This document shows, piece by piece, positions 1-7,642 of a stretch of DNA of 14,601 nucleotides (within the stretch, counting starts at the first letter, position 1; each line of letters starts with the position of its first letter). The notes below the pieces were generated by a model, which searched no databases, was not told the DNA's origin, and was given only the letters and a program-made list of their open reading frames with translations. Both the position numbers and the translations under genes were made by a program. Where the stretch lies: the NCBI GenBank assembly GCA_964427535.1, contig CAYRVF010000124.1, forward strand, positions 1 to 14,601, read 5' to 3'. The DNA comes from CAYRVF01 sp964427535. Lineage in GTDB: Bacteria > Chloroflexota > Ktedonobacteria > Ktedonobacterales > JADMIN01.

Positions 1-112
1 TCGCCCACGTCGGCTATGTACTGCCTGCTCAACCAACCTGAAAGTTGCTCTAGGGGAGTGCTGTCTCAGAGAAGGGCGGTGAAGGTGGGGGTCAGGACCG
101 GCACGAGCGGCG

Positions 113-1201
113 CTACTCAAAGCGCACGATGAGGTCGTTAACCGGGCGGTGCGGGCGGCGCTTGGGATCGCGGGCGGCGTATCCCACCGGAATCAGCGCG
201 TGAGGGATGAGCGTCTCGTCGAGATCGAGGGCGGCGCGGACGGTGGAGGGAGTGAAGAGCGGCGCGCACATCCAACCGGTATCGAGGCCCATGCTATACG
301 CCGCGAGTAGCATGTTCTGGATCGCGGCGCCGAGGCTCTGAATCGCCATCGTTGCCTCGGCCTGCTGGCGGCCGGGATCGGGGTAGCGGTCGAGGTCTTC
401 GAGGTAGAGGCACACCAGCACCAGCGCGGGTGCGGTGCGGATGCGTTCGTGCGACTTGGCGAGCCGAATACGGATGATCTCGGGGTCCTGCCGGTCCATC
501 TCCAGCGTCTGCTGCCAGTCTTCGCCCATCGCGTCGGCGAGACGCGCCTTGGCCTCGGGCTGTGTCAGCACGACGAAGCGCCAGGGCTGCCGGCCGTGCG
601 GCGATGGGGCCCAGCGCGCCGCCTCGATCATCGCCAGCAACGCCTCGCGCGGAACGGGGCGGTCCCGAAACGCACGCACCGAGCGGCGGCCGCGCGCGAG
701 CGGCAAGAAGTCGAGCCCGCGCCCAGGCTCCAGCCACGTGCTGACGGTCGACTCAGCACCCTGAACGGCAGGCCCCCACGAGCTGACACGCTCAGGCGAG
801 AGAGCAAGCACTGGCCGCTCCTCCAGCGCCATCGCACGATATTGGGGATAGCGTGCACGGAGCAGCGCCAGCGCGTGGGGATGCTCCGGATCGCTCGGCG
901 GAAGCAGCGTCGCCGCACCTGAGGCGAGCACATAGCCCAGCCGCGACCAGTCGTCGTCGTACGCGTCGACGAGCAGTGTGGCGCGCGGATTCTCCGTCAC
1001 ATCGCGCACGCGCCGCAGCTCAGAGTCGCCGACACGCTTGGGCTTCTCATCCAGCGGCGTGTAGAACTGCTCGCCATCGTACGCGTAGCAGACGGGCACG
1101 GCATGGGGATGCGCGCCAGCGTCGGCGGTGGCGAGTCGGGCGACGCGCTGCCCGCACACGAAGGCCGCCTCGGCCTCGGTCAGTCTCGCCCGTCCGGTCA
1201 T
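113..1201 (-). CDS. PPOX (F420/flavin) domain fused to FbiB-like nitroreductase
   Basis: A 362-residue two-domain cytosolic redox protein. Residues 1-148 look like the Rv0121-type PPOX/F420-dependent family: RVARLATAD at 19-27, DEKPKR at 51-56, NPRATLLVDAYDDDW at 71-85 and LLRARYPQY at 113-121. Residues 163-362 are a nitroreductase fold (RRSVRAFRDRPV at 172-183, SPHGRQPWRFVVL at 200-212, GAAIQNMLLAAYSMGLDTGW at 291-310). That half most resembles the C-terminal domain of FbiB, which reduces dehydro-F420-0 with FMN during F420 synthesis. In FbiB this domain is joined to the gamma-glutamyl ligase, which is absent here. The start is set by ATG with GGGAGGAG at 1205-1212. It is the last gene of a minus-strand group, 45 bases after the cupin gene. 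Inferred role: F420 maturation or an F420/FMN-linked reductase. The domain calls are firm, the reaction is not. Confidence 0.9.
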   Translation of the reverse strand: MTGRARLTEAEAAFVCGQRVARLATADAGAHPHAVPVCYAYDGEQFYTPLDEKPKRVGDSELRRVRDVTENPRATLLVDAYDDDWSRLGYVLASGAATLLPPSDPEHPHALALLRARYPQYRAMALEERPVLALSPERVSSWGPAVQGAESTVSTWLEPGRGLDFLPLARGRRSVRAFRDRPVPREALLAMIEAARWAPSPHGRQPWRFVVLTQPEAKARLADAMGEDWQQTLEMDRQDPEIIRIRLAKSHERIRTAPALVLVCLYLEDLDRYPDPGRQQAEATMAIQSLGAAIQNMLLAAYSMGLDTGWMCAPLFTPSTVRAALDLDETLIPHALIPVGYAARDPKRRPHRPVNDLIVRFE

Positions 1202-1246
1202 CGTCTCCTCCCGCTCGCCGCGATCCGTTGCCTGGAATAGTGCACG

Positions 1247-1666
1247 TTATTGCTGTGCCGCTGGCGAGGAGTTCCGCTCCAATGGCCAGGGTTGCGCCTC
1301 GTCCGTGAGACTGGACCACGCCGGGGAGCCGCAACACAGCCAGATGAAATCGCCCGTGCCGGTGTTCTCCACCCAGAATCCATGGAGCGGCGGCACGAGC
1401 ACGGCATCGCCAGGGCCGAGCGCCGCCGTTTCCTCGTCTGCCGCTTCCGGCGGATGCAGGTGGAACGTGCCCGTGCCCTGGACGACATACCAGATTTCCT
1501 CGTAGGTGGTGCGGTGGTAGACCTTCGCCGTGCGCTGCCCTTCATGCACGAGCGCCTCCGCCAGGCTGAGTTTTCTGGCGCCTTGGGCCTGGTCGATCAG
1601 GTCGCGGATCTCTGCGCCGTCGGGAGCAATCGCCGTCGGCTGCTCGGCACGATGCCGGATGTTCAC
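1247..1666 (-). CDS. Small cupin-domain protein
   Basis: A single-domain cupin of 139 residues. The first cupin motif is HRTTYEEIWYVVQGTG and the second is GPGDAVLVPPLHGFWVENTG, followed by the last barrel strand FIWLCC. The family binds a metal with His/Glu side chains and includes isomerases, dioxygenases and plain sensor proteins, so no substrate can be named. In motif 1 the usual HxH is only partly kept (YHR), while the Glu and the second-motif His are present. The GTG start at 1664-1666 is preferred because AAGGGAGGGG lies immediately upstream (1671-1680). An earlier GTG at 1702 would add 12 residues and would place this ribosome site inside the gene. It lies between an F420-type oxidoreductase and a PPOX/nitroreductase fusion and is probably co-transcribed with both. 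Confidence 0.87.
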   Translation of the reverse strand: MNIRHRAEQPTAIAPDGAEIRDLIDQAQGARKLSLAEALVHEGQRTAKVYHRTTYEEIWYVVQGTGTFHLHPPEAADEETAALGPGDAVLVPPLHGFWVENTGTGDFIWLCCGSPAWSSLTDEAQPWPLERNSSPAAQQ

Positions 1667-1756
1667 ACGTCCCCTCCCTTCCAGCCTCTGCCCTGATGGC
1701 ACCTGCCTAGACCGTCGTGCGGCGACGCCCCCAGCGCGTCGAACGGGATGTCCGCG

Positions 1757-2746
1757 TTACGGCCAGCGCAGGCGTGGCAGGACCTCGCGTCCGTAGGCGG
1801 CGATGAATGCCTCCTGGTTGCGGCCGACGTTGTGGACATACACCTCGTTGAAGCCAAGGTCGATGTAGTGCTGGAGATGCTGGCGGTGCTCGTCCAGGTC
1901 TGGCGACATGAAGACCCGGCCGGTGAAGTTCTCGGGCCGCACGATCTTCGCCATCGCCGCGAAGTCCTCGGAGTTGCGGATGTCCGCCTTGGGGAAGGCC
2001 ATGCCGCCGTTGGGCCACTCCTTCACTGCCTGCTCGACGGCAGCCTCGCGGCTGTCGGCGTAGGAGACGTGGAGCTGGATGATCTTCGCCATCCGCGCCG
2101 GGTCTTTGCCGGCCTCACGCGCGCCCTTGTCGAAACGGCCGAGCAGCGTGTGGATCTTCTCGTCCGCCGCGCCGACCGTGATGATGCCGTCGACCGTGCG
2201 GCCTGCGCGCTCGCTGTTGACCGGGCCGGAGGTGGCGATGTAGATCGGCAGGGGCGTCTCAGGGAGCGTGTAGAGCCGCGCGCTCTCTAACTGGATGTGG
2301 CGGCCGTTATAGCGCGTCACCTTGCCGCTGAGGAGCCGCTGGATGACCTCGATGGATTCGCCGAGCAGCTCCAGCCGGATCGGCGCCTCGGGCCACTGCT
2401 TGGCGACGATGTGCTCGTTGAGCGCCTCGCCCGCGCCGATGCCCAGGTAGAAGCGGTCGGGGAACATCGCCGCCAGCGTCGCCGAGGCCTGCGCGAGGAT
2501 CGCCGGATGATAGCGGAACCCCGGAGCGGTCACGCCGGGGCCGAAGCGCACATGCTTGGTGGAGGCGCCGAGCGCGCCCATCCACGCCCAGACAAAACCG
2601 GATTGCCCCTGCTCAGGTGTCCAGGGATGAAAGTGGTCGGAGGCCATGACGGCGCCGAAGCCCGCGTCCTCAGCCGCTTGCGACCAGCGGAGCAAATCGG
2701 TCGGGTGAAACTGCTCAAACATTGCCGCGTAGCCAACGGTTCCCAT
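1757..2746 (-). CDS. LLM-class F420-dependent oxidoreductase, glucose-6-phosphate dehydrogenase (FGD)-like
   Basis: A 329-residue TIM-barrel enzyme of the luciferase-like monooxygenase superfamily, in the FGD subgroup that uses coenzyme F420. Visible landmarks are SDHFHPW at 36-42 (catalytic-type His38 and Trp42), FRYHPAILAQA at 77-87, LGIGAGEALNE at 101-111 (Glu107, equivalent to the acid of FGD) and a C-terminal LPRLRWP typical of the subgroup. From a remembered alignment with mycobacterial FGD, two phosphate-binding residues (Thr195, Lys198) appear replaced by Val and Ala in GIITVGAADEK, while the later Lys and Arg seem kept. The substrate may therefore not be glucose-6-phosphate. AGGAG at 2756-2760 supports the start. 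It is second in the leftward group, 95 bases after the TPR gene. Family certain, substrate unknown. Confidence 0.93.
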   Translation of the reverse strand: MGTVGYAAMFEQFHPTDLLRWSQAAEDAGFGAVMASDHFHPWTPEQGQSGFVWAWMGALGASTKHVRFGPGVTAPGFRYHPAILAQASATLAAMFPDRFYLGIGAGEALNEHIVAKQWPEAPIRLELLGESIEVIQRLLSGKVTRYNGRHIQLESARLYTLPETPLPIYIATSGPVNSERAGRTVDGIITVGAADEKIHTLLGRFDKGAREAGKDPARMAKIIQLHVSYADSREAAVEQAVKEWPNGGMAFPKADIRNSEDFAAMAKIVRPENFTGRVFMSPDLDEHRQHLQHYIDLGFNEVYVHNVGRNQEAFIAAYGREVLPRLRWP

Positions 2747-2841
2747 TCGCCGGTACTCCTTTTGACCGTGTGCCGTGCCGTTCTCTTCGTCGCTCTCGCC
2801 ACATCCGGGGGCACAGTGCGCTTCCGTGCGGCGCGGCGGCG

Positions 2842-5310
2842 TTACTTCTTCTTCGCGAGGCGGTTCACCTCACCGCGCAGCTCCGATACCTGCGGCAGAT
2901 GCGGCTGCAGCTTGTCGATGGCATCGAGCTCGTGCAGCGCTTCGCGGCGCTGCCCTCTCTGAATGTAGGCCTGCGCGAGCAACAAGCGGTAGGGTACCGC
3001 CACCGGTTCAAGCTGCACGGCGCTTTCGAGCAGTGGAATCGCCTTCTCTGGATCGTTGCGCTCCAGATAGAGCGCGCCCAGCGTGTAGCGCGCCTCGGCG
3101 TCGCCGGGGTCACGCCGCACGGCCTCCTCAAAGGCCAGCCGCGAATCTTCGTGCTGGTGCAACACCTCGTAGATGGCACCGATGCGCGTGAAGAGATGCG
3201 GCAGATTGATGTCCAGCTTGCCCGCCTGCCGCAGCAGCGCGAGTGCCTCTCGCGCCAGCTCGTCGCGCTGGTCGTTGGTCAGGGGCTCCTCGAGCTCCAC
3301 ATCCTCACCGCTGGCCCGCGCCATCAGTACCGAGGCGAGGTCTGAATAGAGCGTGGCGCGTGAGGCGTCCAACTCCAGCGCCTGGCGGAAGCGTTGCTCG
3401 GCCTGACGCACCCGCCCGCGGCGCCCCAGCAGCTCGCCCAGCGCCTGCAGGTGCTCGACGGTCGGCTCCTCCTCGGCTACCTCGGTAAGCGTGGCGATGG
3501 AGCGCTCGAACCAGTCCAGCGCGATATCCGTCTGGCCCTGCTGGCCGTACTGCTCGGCGACGAGATATTGCTCGACGCCGAGATCGAAGCGGATGCGCAC
3601 GGCGTTCGCGAATCGGCCCTGCATGCGCTCCAGCACTGCTGCGGCACGCTCATGATTGGCGAGCGAATTCGCGTCGTTGACCGCGCCGTGGTAGACCGAT
3701 TCGTCGAGCGGCAGCCTGGCCATCAGCGCATCGGCATAGTGCATCGCGGAGGTGAGCGCGCCCGTCAGTCCGCGCACCGCCTCGATCGCCTGGTCTTCGC
3801 GCGGACGCTCCGGCGCCTCACGCACGATGCGCTCCGCTGTTTGGCGCGCCTCAGCAATGCGCTTCTGCAGCTCCTCGATAGGCAAGCCCTGGCTCTGCCG
3901 TCCCTCGTCGCGCACGCGGGTAATCTGCCAGATGCCATAGGTGCGGTCGCGGGCCAGCGTGTAGCCGGTCCAGAACCAGTGGCGGCCGGTCGTCGGGCTC
4001 TGCATCGTCGCCATCGGCATCTCGTCGATCTGGCCGGCGAGCGGCGTGTCGTCAAGCGAGAGCGACCAGAACGCCTCGACGTCGCGGTTCGCACCGGGGA
4101 GCGCACCCGCGGCACCGGGCACCCAGAGGCCGCTGGCACGCTGCTCCTGCTCGCGCACGAGCGTCAACCGCATTGCGGCGGGCTTGGCCTCGTCGGCCCA
4201 TTGGCGGCGCAGCGCGATATAGTCTGCGCGCGATTCTTTGCGACGGATGGGGTTATCGTCGGCGAGCAGGTCGTATGCCAGGCCATAGTCGCCGAAGCTC
4301 CATGCGCCAATCCAGTTGGCGACGGTCTCGTCAGGCTCCAGGTCCGTGGCGAGGTAGGGGCGGTCGCCTTCGTGTGCGGCGCGTTCGTCCTCCTGTCGTA
4401 CTGCCTGCTGGGCCTCCTCGTCGGATGGCTCGCCGAGCAGCCGCTTGTCGAGCATCGCGCGCTGCTGCTTGAACTCGGCCACCGGCTCACGTCCGCGCCA
4501 GTCGTTGACCGCGAGCGCCTCCAGCACAAGCCGCCGGGCCTGCGCCCAGGTGACGGGGACCGTCGCCACATGCACGCCGCCCTCGCCCTGATGAATCTTC
4601 TCGACGGTCTCGCGTAGAAAGCGACGGCGGCGCATCGTCTCGGTCTGCACGAAGCGGCGTACGCCGTCCTGCGAGAAGTCGAGCTCGAAGAGCGTGCCGC
4701 GCACAAACTCGGGGTCGTCGCCTTCCTGCCAGCCGAGCACGAGCGTGATCTCGCCGCTCTCGCGCGTCCGGCTGACATGCGCCTCGACGAGCCGGGGGCC
4801 CGTCGCGGGGGAGGGTGCGGCGGTGGTGGCGGCTGGAGCACTCGTGGTGGTTGCGGTGGCAGTTCTCGCGCCATTCATCGCGGGCGCAGCCCCAGGCGCG
4901 ATCTGCACGGGAGGGATATTCAGCGTCGGCAGCGCACCCGACGAGCGCAGCCGCAACCGTGAGCGCCGCGCCTCACGGGCGACTTCGGGACGCGTATCGA
5001 GCTCGCCAATCGCCTGCGCGACGTCGATGGCGTTGCGGGCATCCGCGCTGCGCAACTCGCCCAGCCGGATCGCGAAGGCGAGGGCGACCTCCTCATCAGC
5101 ATCGGTGACGGGGGCGAGTGGCGCGCTGAAATCCTCACGGTCGCCGTTGCGCACGGCGCGCAAGTGCTCGGCCATGTCTGGGAGCTGCGACAGCAAGGCA
5201 TCGACCTGGGCGCGCTGCTGGTCGGTCAGCGGCGACGTGGATTGAACGTCATGGCCCGCCCCTGGCCCCGCGGGTCGTCCATGCGGCGGTCGTCGATCGT
5301 TGCGTGCCAT
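2842..5310 (-). CDS. Large TPR-repeat protein with HEAT-like and NTF2-like regions
   Basis: An 822-residue, probably cytosolic protein with no signal peptide or membrane segment. Layout: a Pro/Gly/Arg-rich start (1-28); a helical HEAT-like stretch around 70-125 (LGELRSADARNAIDVAQAIG, then EVAREARRSRLRLRS); an Ala/Thr/Pro linker at about 138-172; an unrecognised alpha/beta part at 174-300; a region at about 325-470 that looks NTF2-like (NWIGAWSFGDYGLAYDLLADD, later GIWQITRVRDEG); then tetratricopeptide repeats from about 570 to 806, ending in LAKKK. TPRs bind other proteins, so a scaffold or assembly role is likely but unproven. The ATG at 5308-5310 is chosen because GAAGGAG sits at 5319-5325. 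An upstream ATG at 5334 has no such site. It is the first gene of the leftward F420-type group. Confidence 0.9.
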   Translation of the reverse strand: MARNDRRPPHGRPAGPGAGHDVQSTSPLTDQQRAQVDALLSQLPDMAEHLRAVRNGDREDFSAPLAPVTDADEEVALAFAIRLGELRSADARNAIDVAQAIGELDTRPEVAREARRSRLRLRSSGALPTLNIPPVQIAPGAAPAMNGARTATATTTSAPAATTAAPSPATGPRLVEAHVSRTRESGEITLVLGWQEGDDPEFVRGTLFELDFSQDGVRRFVQTETMRRRRFLRETVEKIHQGEGGVHVATVPVTWAQARRLVLEALAVNDWRGREPVAEFKQQRAMLDKRLLGEPSDEEAQQAVRQEDERAAHEGDRPYLATDLEPDETVANWIGAWSFGDYGLAYDLLADDNPIRRKESRADYIALRRQWADEAKPAAMRLTLVREQEQRASGLWVPGAAGALPGANRDVEAFWSLSLDDTPLAGQIDEMPMATMQSPTTGRHWFWTGYTLARDRTYGIWQITRVRDEGRQSQGLPIEELQKRIAEARQTAERIVREAPERPREDQAIEAVRGLTGALTSAMHYADALMARLPLDESVYHGAVNDANSLANHERAAAVLERMQGRFANAVRIRFDLGVEQYLVAEQYGQQGQTDIALDWFERSIATLTEVAEEEPTVEHLQALGELLGRRGRVRQAEQRFRQALELDASRATLYSDLASVLMARASGEDVELEEPLTNDQRDELAREALALLRQAGKLDINLPHLFTRIGAIYEVLHQHEDSRLAFEEAVRRDPGDAEARYTLGALYLERNDPEKAIPLLESAVQLEPVAVPYRLLLAQAYIQRGQRREALHELDAIDKLQPHLPQVSELRGEVNRLAKKK

Positions 5311-5404
5311 GATCCACACTCCTTCTGGACGCATCAGAGAGCGAGGCAGCCTCGTGTGTCGACTCTCTGTCGGATGATGCTCGGCCTGACGGCCTCAACA
5401 CCCT

Positions 5405-5413
5405 ATTCTAACA
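5405..5413 (-). promoter_or_regulatory. Possible extended -10 promoter for the TPR gene
   Basis: Read on the minus strand, TGTTAGAAT gives an extended -10 (TGn plus TAGAAT, five of six consensus bases). No good -35 is seen at the normal distance. It would give a leader of about 88 bases with two small hairpins (GGCC-GTCA-GGCC and CGAGG-CTG-CCTCG). Confidence 0.35.
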
Positions 5414-5437
5414 CTCACGAGCACGGGAAAAGGAAGC

Positions 5438-5476
5438 GACCTCATCCCCAACCCCTCCCCTGGAGGGAAGAGGTCG
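5438..5476 (+). repeat. Intergenic palindromic repeat A, copy 1
   Basis: The sequence opens CGACCTCATCCCC and closes GAGGTCG. The outer seven bases (5438-5444 and 5470-5476) pair perfectly and the C-rich arm pairs imperfectly with GGAGGGAAGAGG. It has the same design as five other copies in the window. Confidence 0.75.
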
Positions 5477-5575
5477 TGAGCGAAGGGTTCATGCCTACTG
5501 GCGCGGGGTATTGCATGCTGGGGCAGGCGTGGGAGCCACGGGATATAGACGACACCATCGCTCATGCGGAAGAAG

Positions 5576-5640
5576 AGCCAGCGCAGGCAGGCTTCGGTGG
5601 CCGTCAAGCCTCCAGGCGCGGCTTCAGCCGCCCGCCGAGT
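5576..5640 (-). repeat. Intergenic hairpin repeat B, copy 1
   Basis: Read on the minus strand this holds GGCGGGCGGCTGAAGCCG, then CGCCTG, then AGCCTGCCTGCGC (at 5581-5593). The core GCGGC-TTCA-GCCGC (5618-5631) is a tight hairpin. The 13-base AGCCTGCCTGCGC and the preceding TGAA-CC-CGCCTG pattern recur at 7643-7700 on the opposite strand. This suggests decayed copies of one dispersed element. Confidence 0.5.
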
Positions 5641-5659
5641 GCGACGGCGATATGCAGCC

Positions 5660-6913
5660 CTAGATGCCCTCGGCGGCGACGAAGTCGACCAGCGTGCGCA
5701 GCGCGCGAGCGGCGTCAATGGCGGGCTGAGACGTGCCCGCGGAGGCTTCGAGCGCGGCGCGGGACGTGGCGCAGTGCTCGTCGAGGAGGGCGCGTGTGTG
5801 GCTGCGAGCCCCGGCGCGGTCGAGGATGGCGAGCATCTCGTCAATCTGCTCGGCGGTGGCGGGACCGGGCTCCTCGTAGATGGCGTCGAGCCGCGCCGCA
5901 TCCTCGGGCGAGGCATGCTCGCGCGCGTAGATGACGGGAAGGCTCATCTTCTTCCGGCGCAAGTCACCCGCCGCGCTCTTGCCCAGCTCCGTAGCGGACC
6001 AGATGCCGAGCAGGTCGTCGCGAATCTGGAAGGCCAGCCCCAGCGAGCGGCCGAACTCCGCGAGACGGTGGTGCAGCGGCTCATCGTCGGGGGCGCCGAG
6101 CATCCCGCCCATTTCGGCCGAGGCCGCCATCAGAGCGGCGGTCTTGCGCCCGATCATCTCCAGATACAGCGCGACGGAGATGTCCTGCTGGCCTTCAAAG
6201 CGCATGTCGAGGAACTGGCCCTCGCACAGCTCCAAACAGGTGCGGTCGAGCAGGCTGGCCAACCGCACGACAACACTGGGAGCGACGCCATCCTCGGCAA
6301 GCTGCCAGAGCGAGAGCCGCGCGAGCGAGAACAATCCGTCGCCTGAGTTGACGGCCTCAGGGATGCCCCACAGCTTCCATAGGGTTGGCCTGTGGCGGCG
6401 CTCCTCGTCGGCGTCTTCGATGTCGTCGTGGATCAGCGAGAAGTTGTGGATCAACTCGACTGTCACGGCTGCACCCGATGCCCGCTCGACGATTCGCTCG
6501 CGCTCGGCCGTATCCGCACCAGCACGGCCCGCGGCCAACTCGCACGCCAGCAGCAGCAACGTGGGGCGCAGCAGCTTGCCCGGATGATAGCCAGCGGGAC
6601 TCAGGTCCGGCGCGCGCCAGCCAAGGTGATACTCGATCTGGCCGTAAAAGCCGTCGAGCCGCGCGGCAAGCTCGCTCGCGCTGGCAGAGGCTGATGTCGC
6701 GCGCTGGCTGTGTTTGGCCGCCTCGACAGCGGAGCGCAGCCTCTGCGTCAGCAGCGGACGGTAGCACTGGAGTAATGCGTCGATATCGGCGGCGCCGGGT
6801 GCGTTCGCGGCATGCGCGGCAATGCCAGTCTGGTGCTCACGTTGAGCGCCTGTGCCGACGTTGCCAGATCGAATCGCGGACGCGTGTTGACGCTCACTCC
6901 CCACAGTATTCAC
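5660..6913 (-). CDS. Polyprenyl (trans-isoprenyl) diphosphate synthase
   Basis: A soluble enzyme that condenses isopentenyl diphosphate onto an allylic diphosphate to make C15-C50 chains for quinones, carotenoids or lipids. With the GTG start used here it has 417 residues. Motifs: KLLRPTLLLLACEL at about 113-126, the first aspartate-rich motif HDDIEDADEERRHRPT (DDxxD at 163-167), GQFLDM at 232-237, GRKTAAL at 255-261, and the second acidic motif FQIRDDLLGIW at about 295-305, then DLRRKKMSLPV. Its last Asp is replaced by Gly (DDLLG), as in many relatives. The GTG at 6911-6913 follows GAGGA (6918-6922). An ATG at 6985 would add 24 residues with no ribosome site. It lies 135 bases after the zinc-finger gene and may share its promoter. 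Chain length cannot be read from the sequence. Confidence 0.93.
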   Translation of the reverse strand: MNTVGSERQHASAIRSGNVGTGAQREHQTGIAAHAANAPGAADIDALLQCYRPLLTQRLRSAVEAAKHSQRATSASASASELAARLDGFYGQIEYHLGWRAPDLSPAGYHPGKLLRPTLLLLACELAAGRAGADTAERERIVERASGAAVTVELIHNFSLIHDDIEDADEERRHRPTLWKLWGIPEAVNSGDGLFSLARLSLWQLAEDGVAPSVVVRLASLLDRTCLELCEGQFLDMRFEGQQDISVALYLEMIGRKTAALMAASAEMGGMLGAPDDEPLHHRLAEFGRSLGLAFQIRDDLLGIWSATELGKSAAGDLRRKKMSLPVIYAREHASPEDAARLDAIYEEPGPATAEQIDEMLAILDRAGARSHTRALLDEHCATSRAALEASAGTSQPAIDAARALRTLVDFVAAEGI

Positions 6914-7048
6914 AGATTCCTCGATGTTCTGACTATCTCGCCCGGCCTCCACAGCTTCGCATGCCACAAGCCGATCGGCAGGCATGGCTCAACGCGGCAC
7001 CGCACGTCTGCCGGTGTCGCCAGAAGCATGCCATGCGGGCGCGCGCCA

Positions 7049-7543
7049 CTAGAGGTGGATCGTGCGGTGGAAAATCTCGACGTAGGTGAGCAACGACGCG
7101 GCAGAGACGCCGCTGATGCCGACGAGCAGCCACGTGGCACCCAGGATGCCACCCACCCGGCGGAACGGCGCGCACAACCCACAGTACCGCTTCGTCAGAT
7201 GATAGCGGTGGCTGCGCAGACCGTCGCGGACGATCTTCACGTCCTCTACCCGGGTGCGGGTGTGCAGGTCGTCGCAGACGAAGCGGTGGCATCCAGCACA
7301 CCTGTGTTCATCAATATAATGCGCGAAGACCGCAGATGACCACTGCTGCGGCGCAACCGGAGTGCCACAGACGTAGCACAGACGATCGCGCGCGTGCCTG
7401 GCGAGCCGCGTGCGGCAGGGGTGGTGCTCCTCGCGCGGGAAGTGATCGATGCAGAGGCTCCGGTTGCATGATGGGCAGCGGCCAGCGGACTGAAGGCCAC
7501 ATTCCTTGCACGTGGGAATGGGGTAGGCGGCGAGGTAAGCCAT
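7049..7543 (-). CDS. Tail-anchored multi-zinc-finger protein, unknown role
   Basis: A 164-residue protein packed with paired Cys/His knuckles: C12/C15, C23/C26 with C31, H34, H40/41 and C43 (AN1- or B-box-like spacing), C56/C59, C82/C85 with C90 and H94, and C121/C124. A hydrophobic stretch at about 130-157 near the end looks like one C-terminal membrane anchor, which would leave the zinc modules in the cytosol. Seven or more cysteine pairs point to three or four bound zinc ions. No enzyme motif is seen and I do not recognise the family. The ATG at 7541-7543 follows GAGG with an eight-base gap. A strong promoter lies 37-65 bases upstream. The next gene downstream is a polyprenyl synthase, but a functional link is only a guess. 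Confidence 0.85.
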   Translation of the reverse strand: MAYLAAYPIPTCKECGLQSAGRCPSCNRSLCIDHFPREEHHPCRTRLARHARDRLCYVCGTPVAPQQWSSAVFAHYIDEHRCAGCHRFVCDDLHTRTRVEDVKIVRDGLRSHRYHLTKRYCGLCAPFRRVGGILGATWLLVGISGVSAASLLTYVEIFHRTIHL

Positions 7544-7579
7544 AAACAGAGCCTCACTTCCCAGGGGATGGATGCGCCG

Positions 7580-7608
7580 AGTATATCAGGACGGTTGGAA
7601 CTGGTCAA
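7580..7608 (-). promoter_or_regulatory. Sigma-70-type promoter for the zinc-finger gene
   Basis: On the minus strand TTGACC (7603-7608) is followed after exactly 17 bases by TATACT (7580-7585). The -10 is preceded by TGA, which makes an extended -10. Transcription would begin near 7573, about 30 bases before the ATG at 7543. This is the best promoter match in the window. Confidence 0.82.
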
Positions 7609-7642
7609 GCCGCACACAGCCGTGCCAGAGTCAGTCATCGTT

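Larger units (their letters stand above)
5311..5659. other. Gap between the TPR gene and the polyprenyl synthase gene
   Basis: No convincing gene is seen here. The gap holds the leader and possible promoter of the TPR gene (5311-5413), one copy of the CCTCACCCC palindromic repeat (5438-5476) and one copy of a second hairpin repeat (5576-5640). The open frames crossing it follow the repeats and show no family signature. Confidence 0.6.

Noticed and set aside
1..112. Possible tail of an upstream gene (a plus-strand frame ending at TGA near 37-39)
   Set aside because: Only about 12 codons are visible and nothing in them is recognisable, so coding cannot be told from chance.
3394..4617. 407-codon open frame on the plus strand
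   Set aside because: It is antisense to the TPR gene; its product has no family motif and runs opposite a gene with clear repeats and a ribosome site. Long antisense frames are common at this GC content.
5564..6346. 260-codon plus-strand frame
   Set aside because: It runs antisense through the polyprenyl synthase gene and into repeat B, with no recognisable domain.
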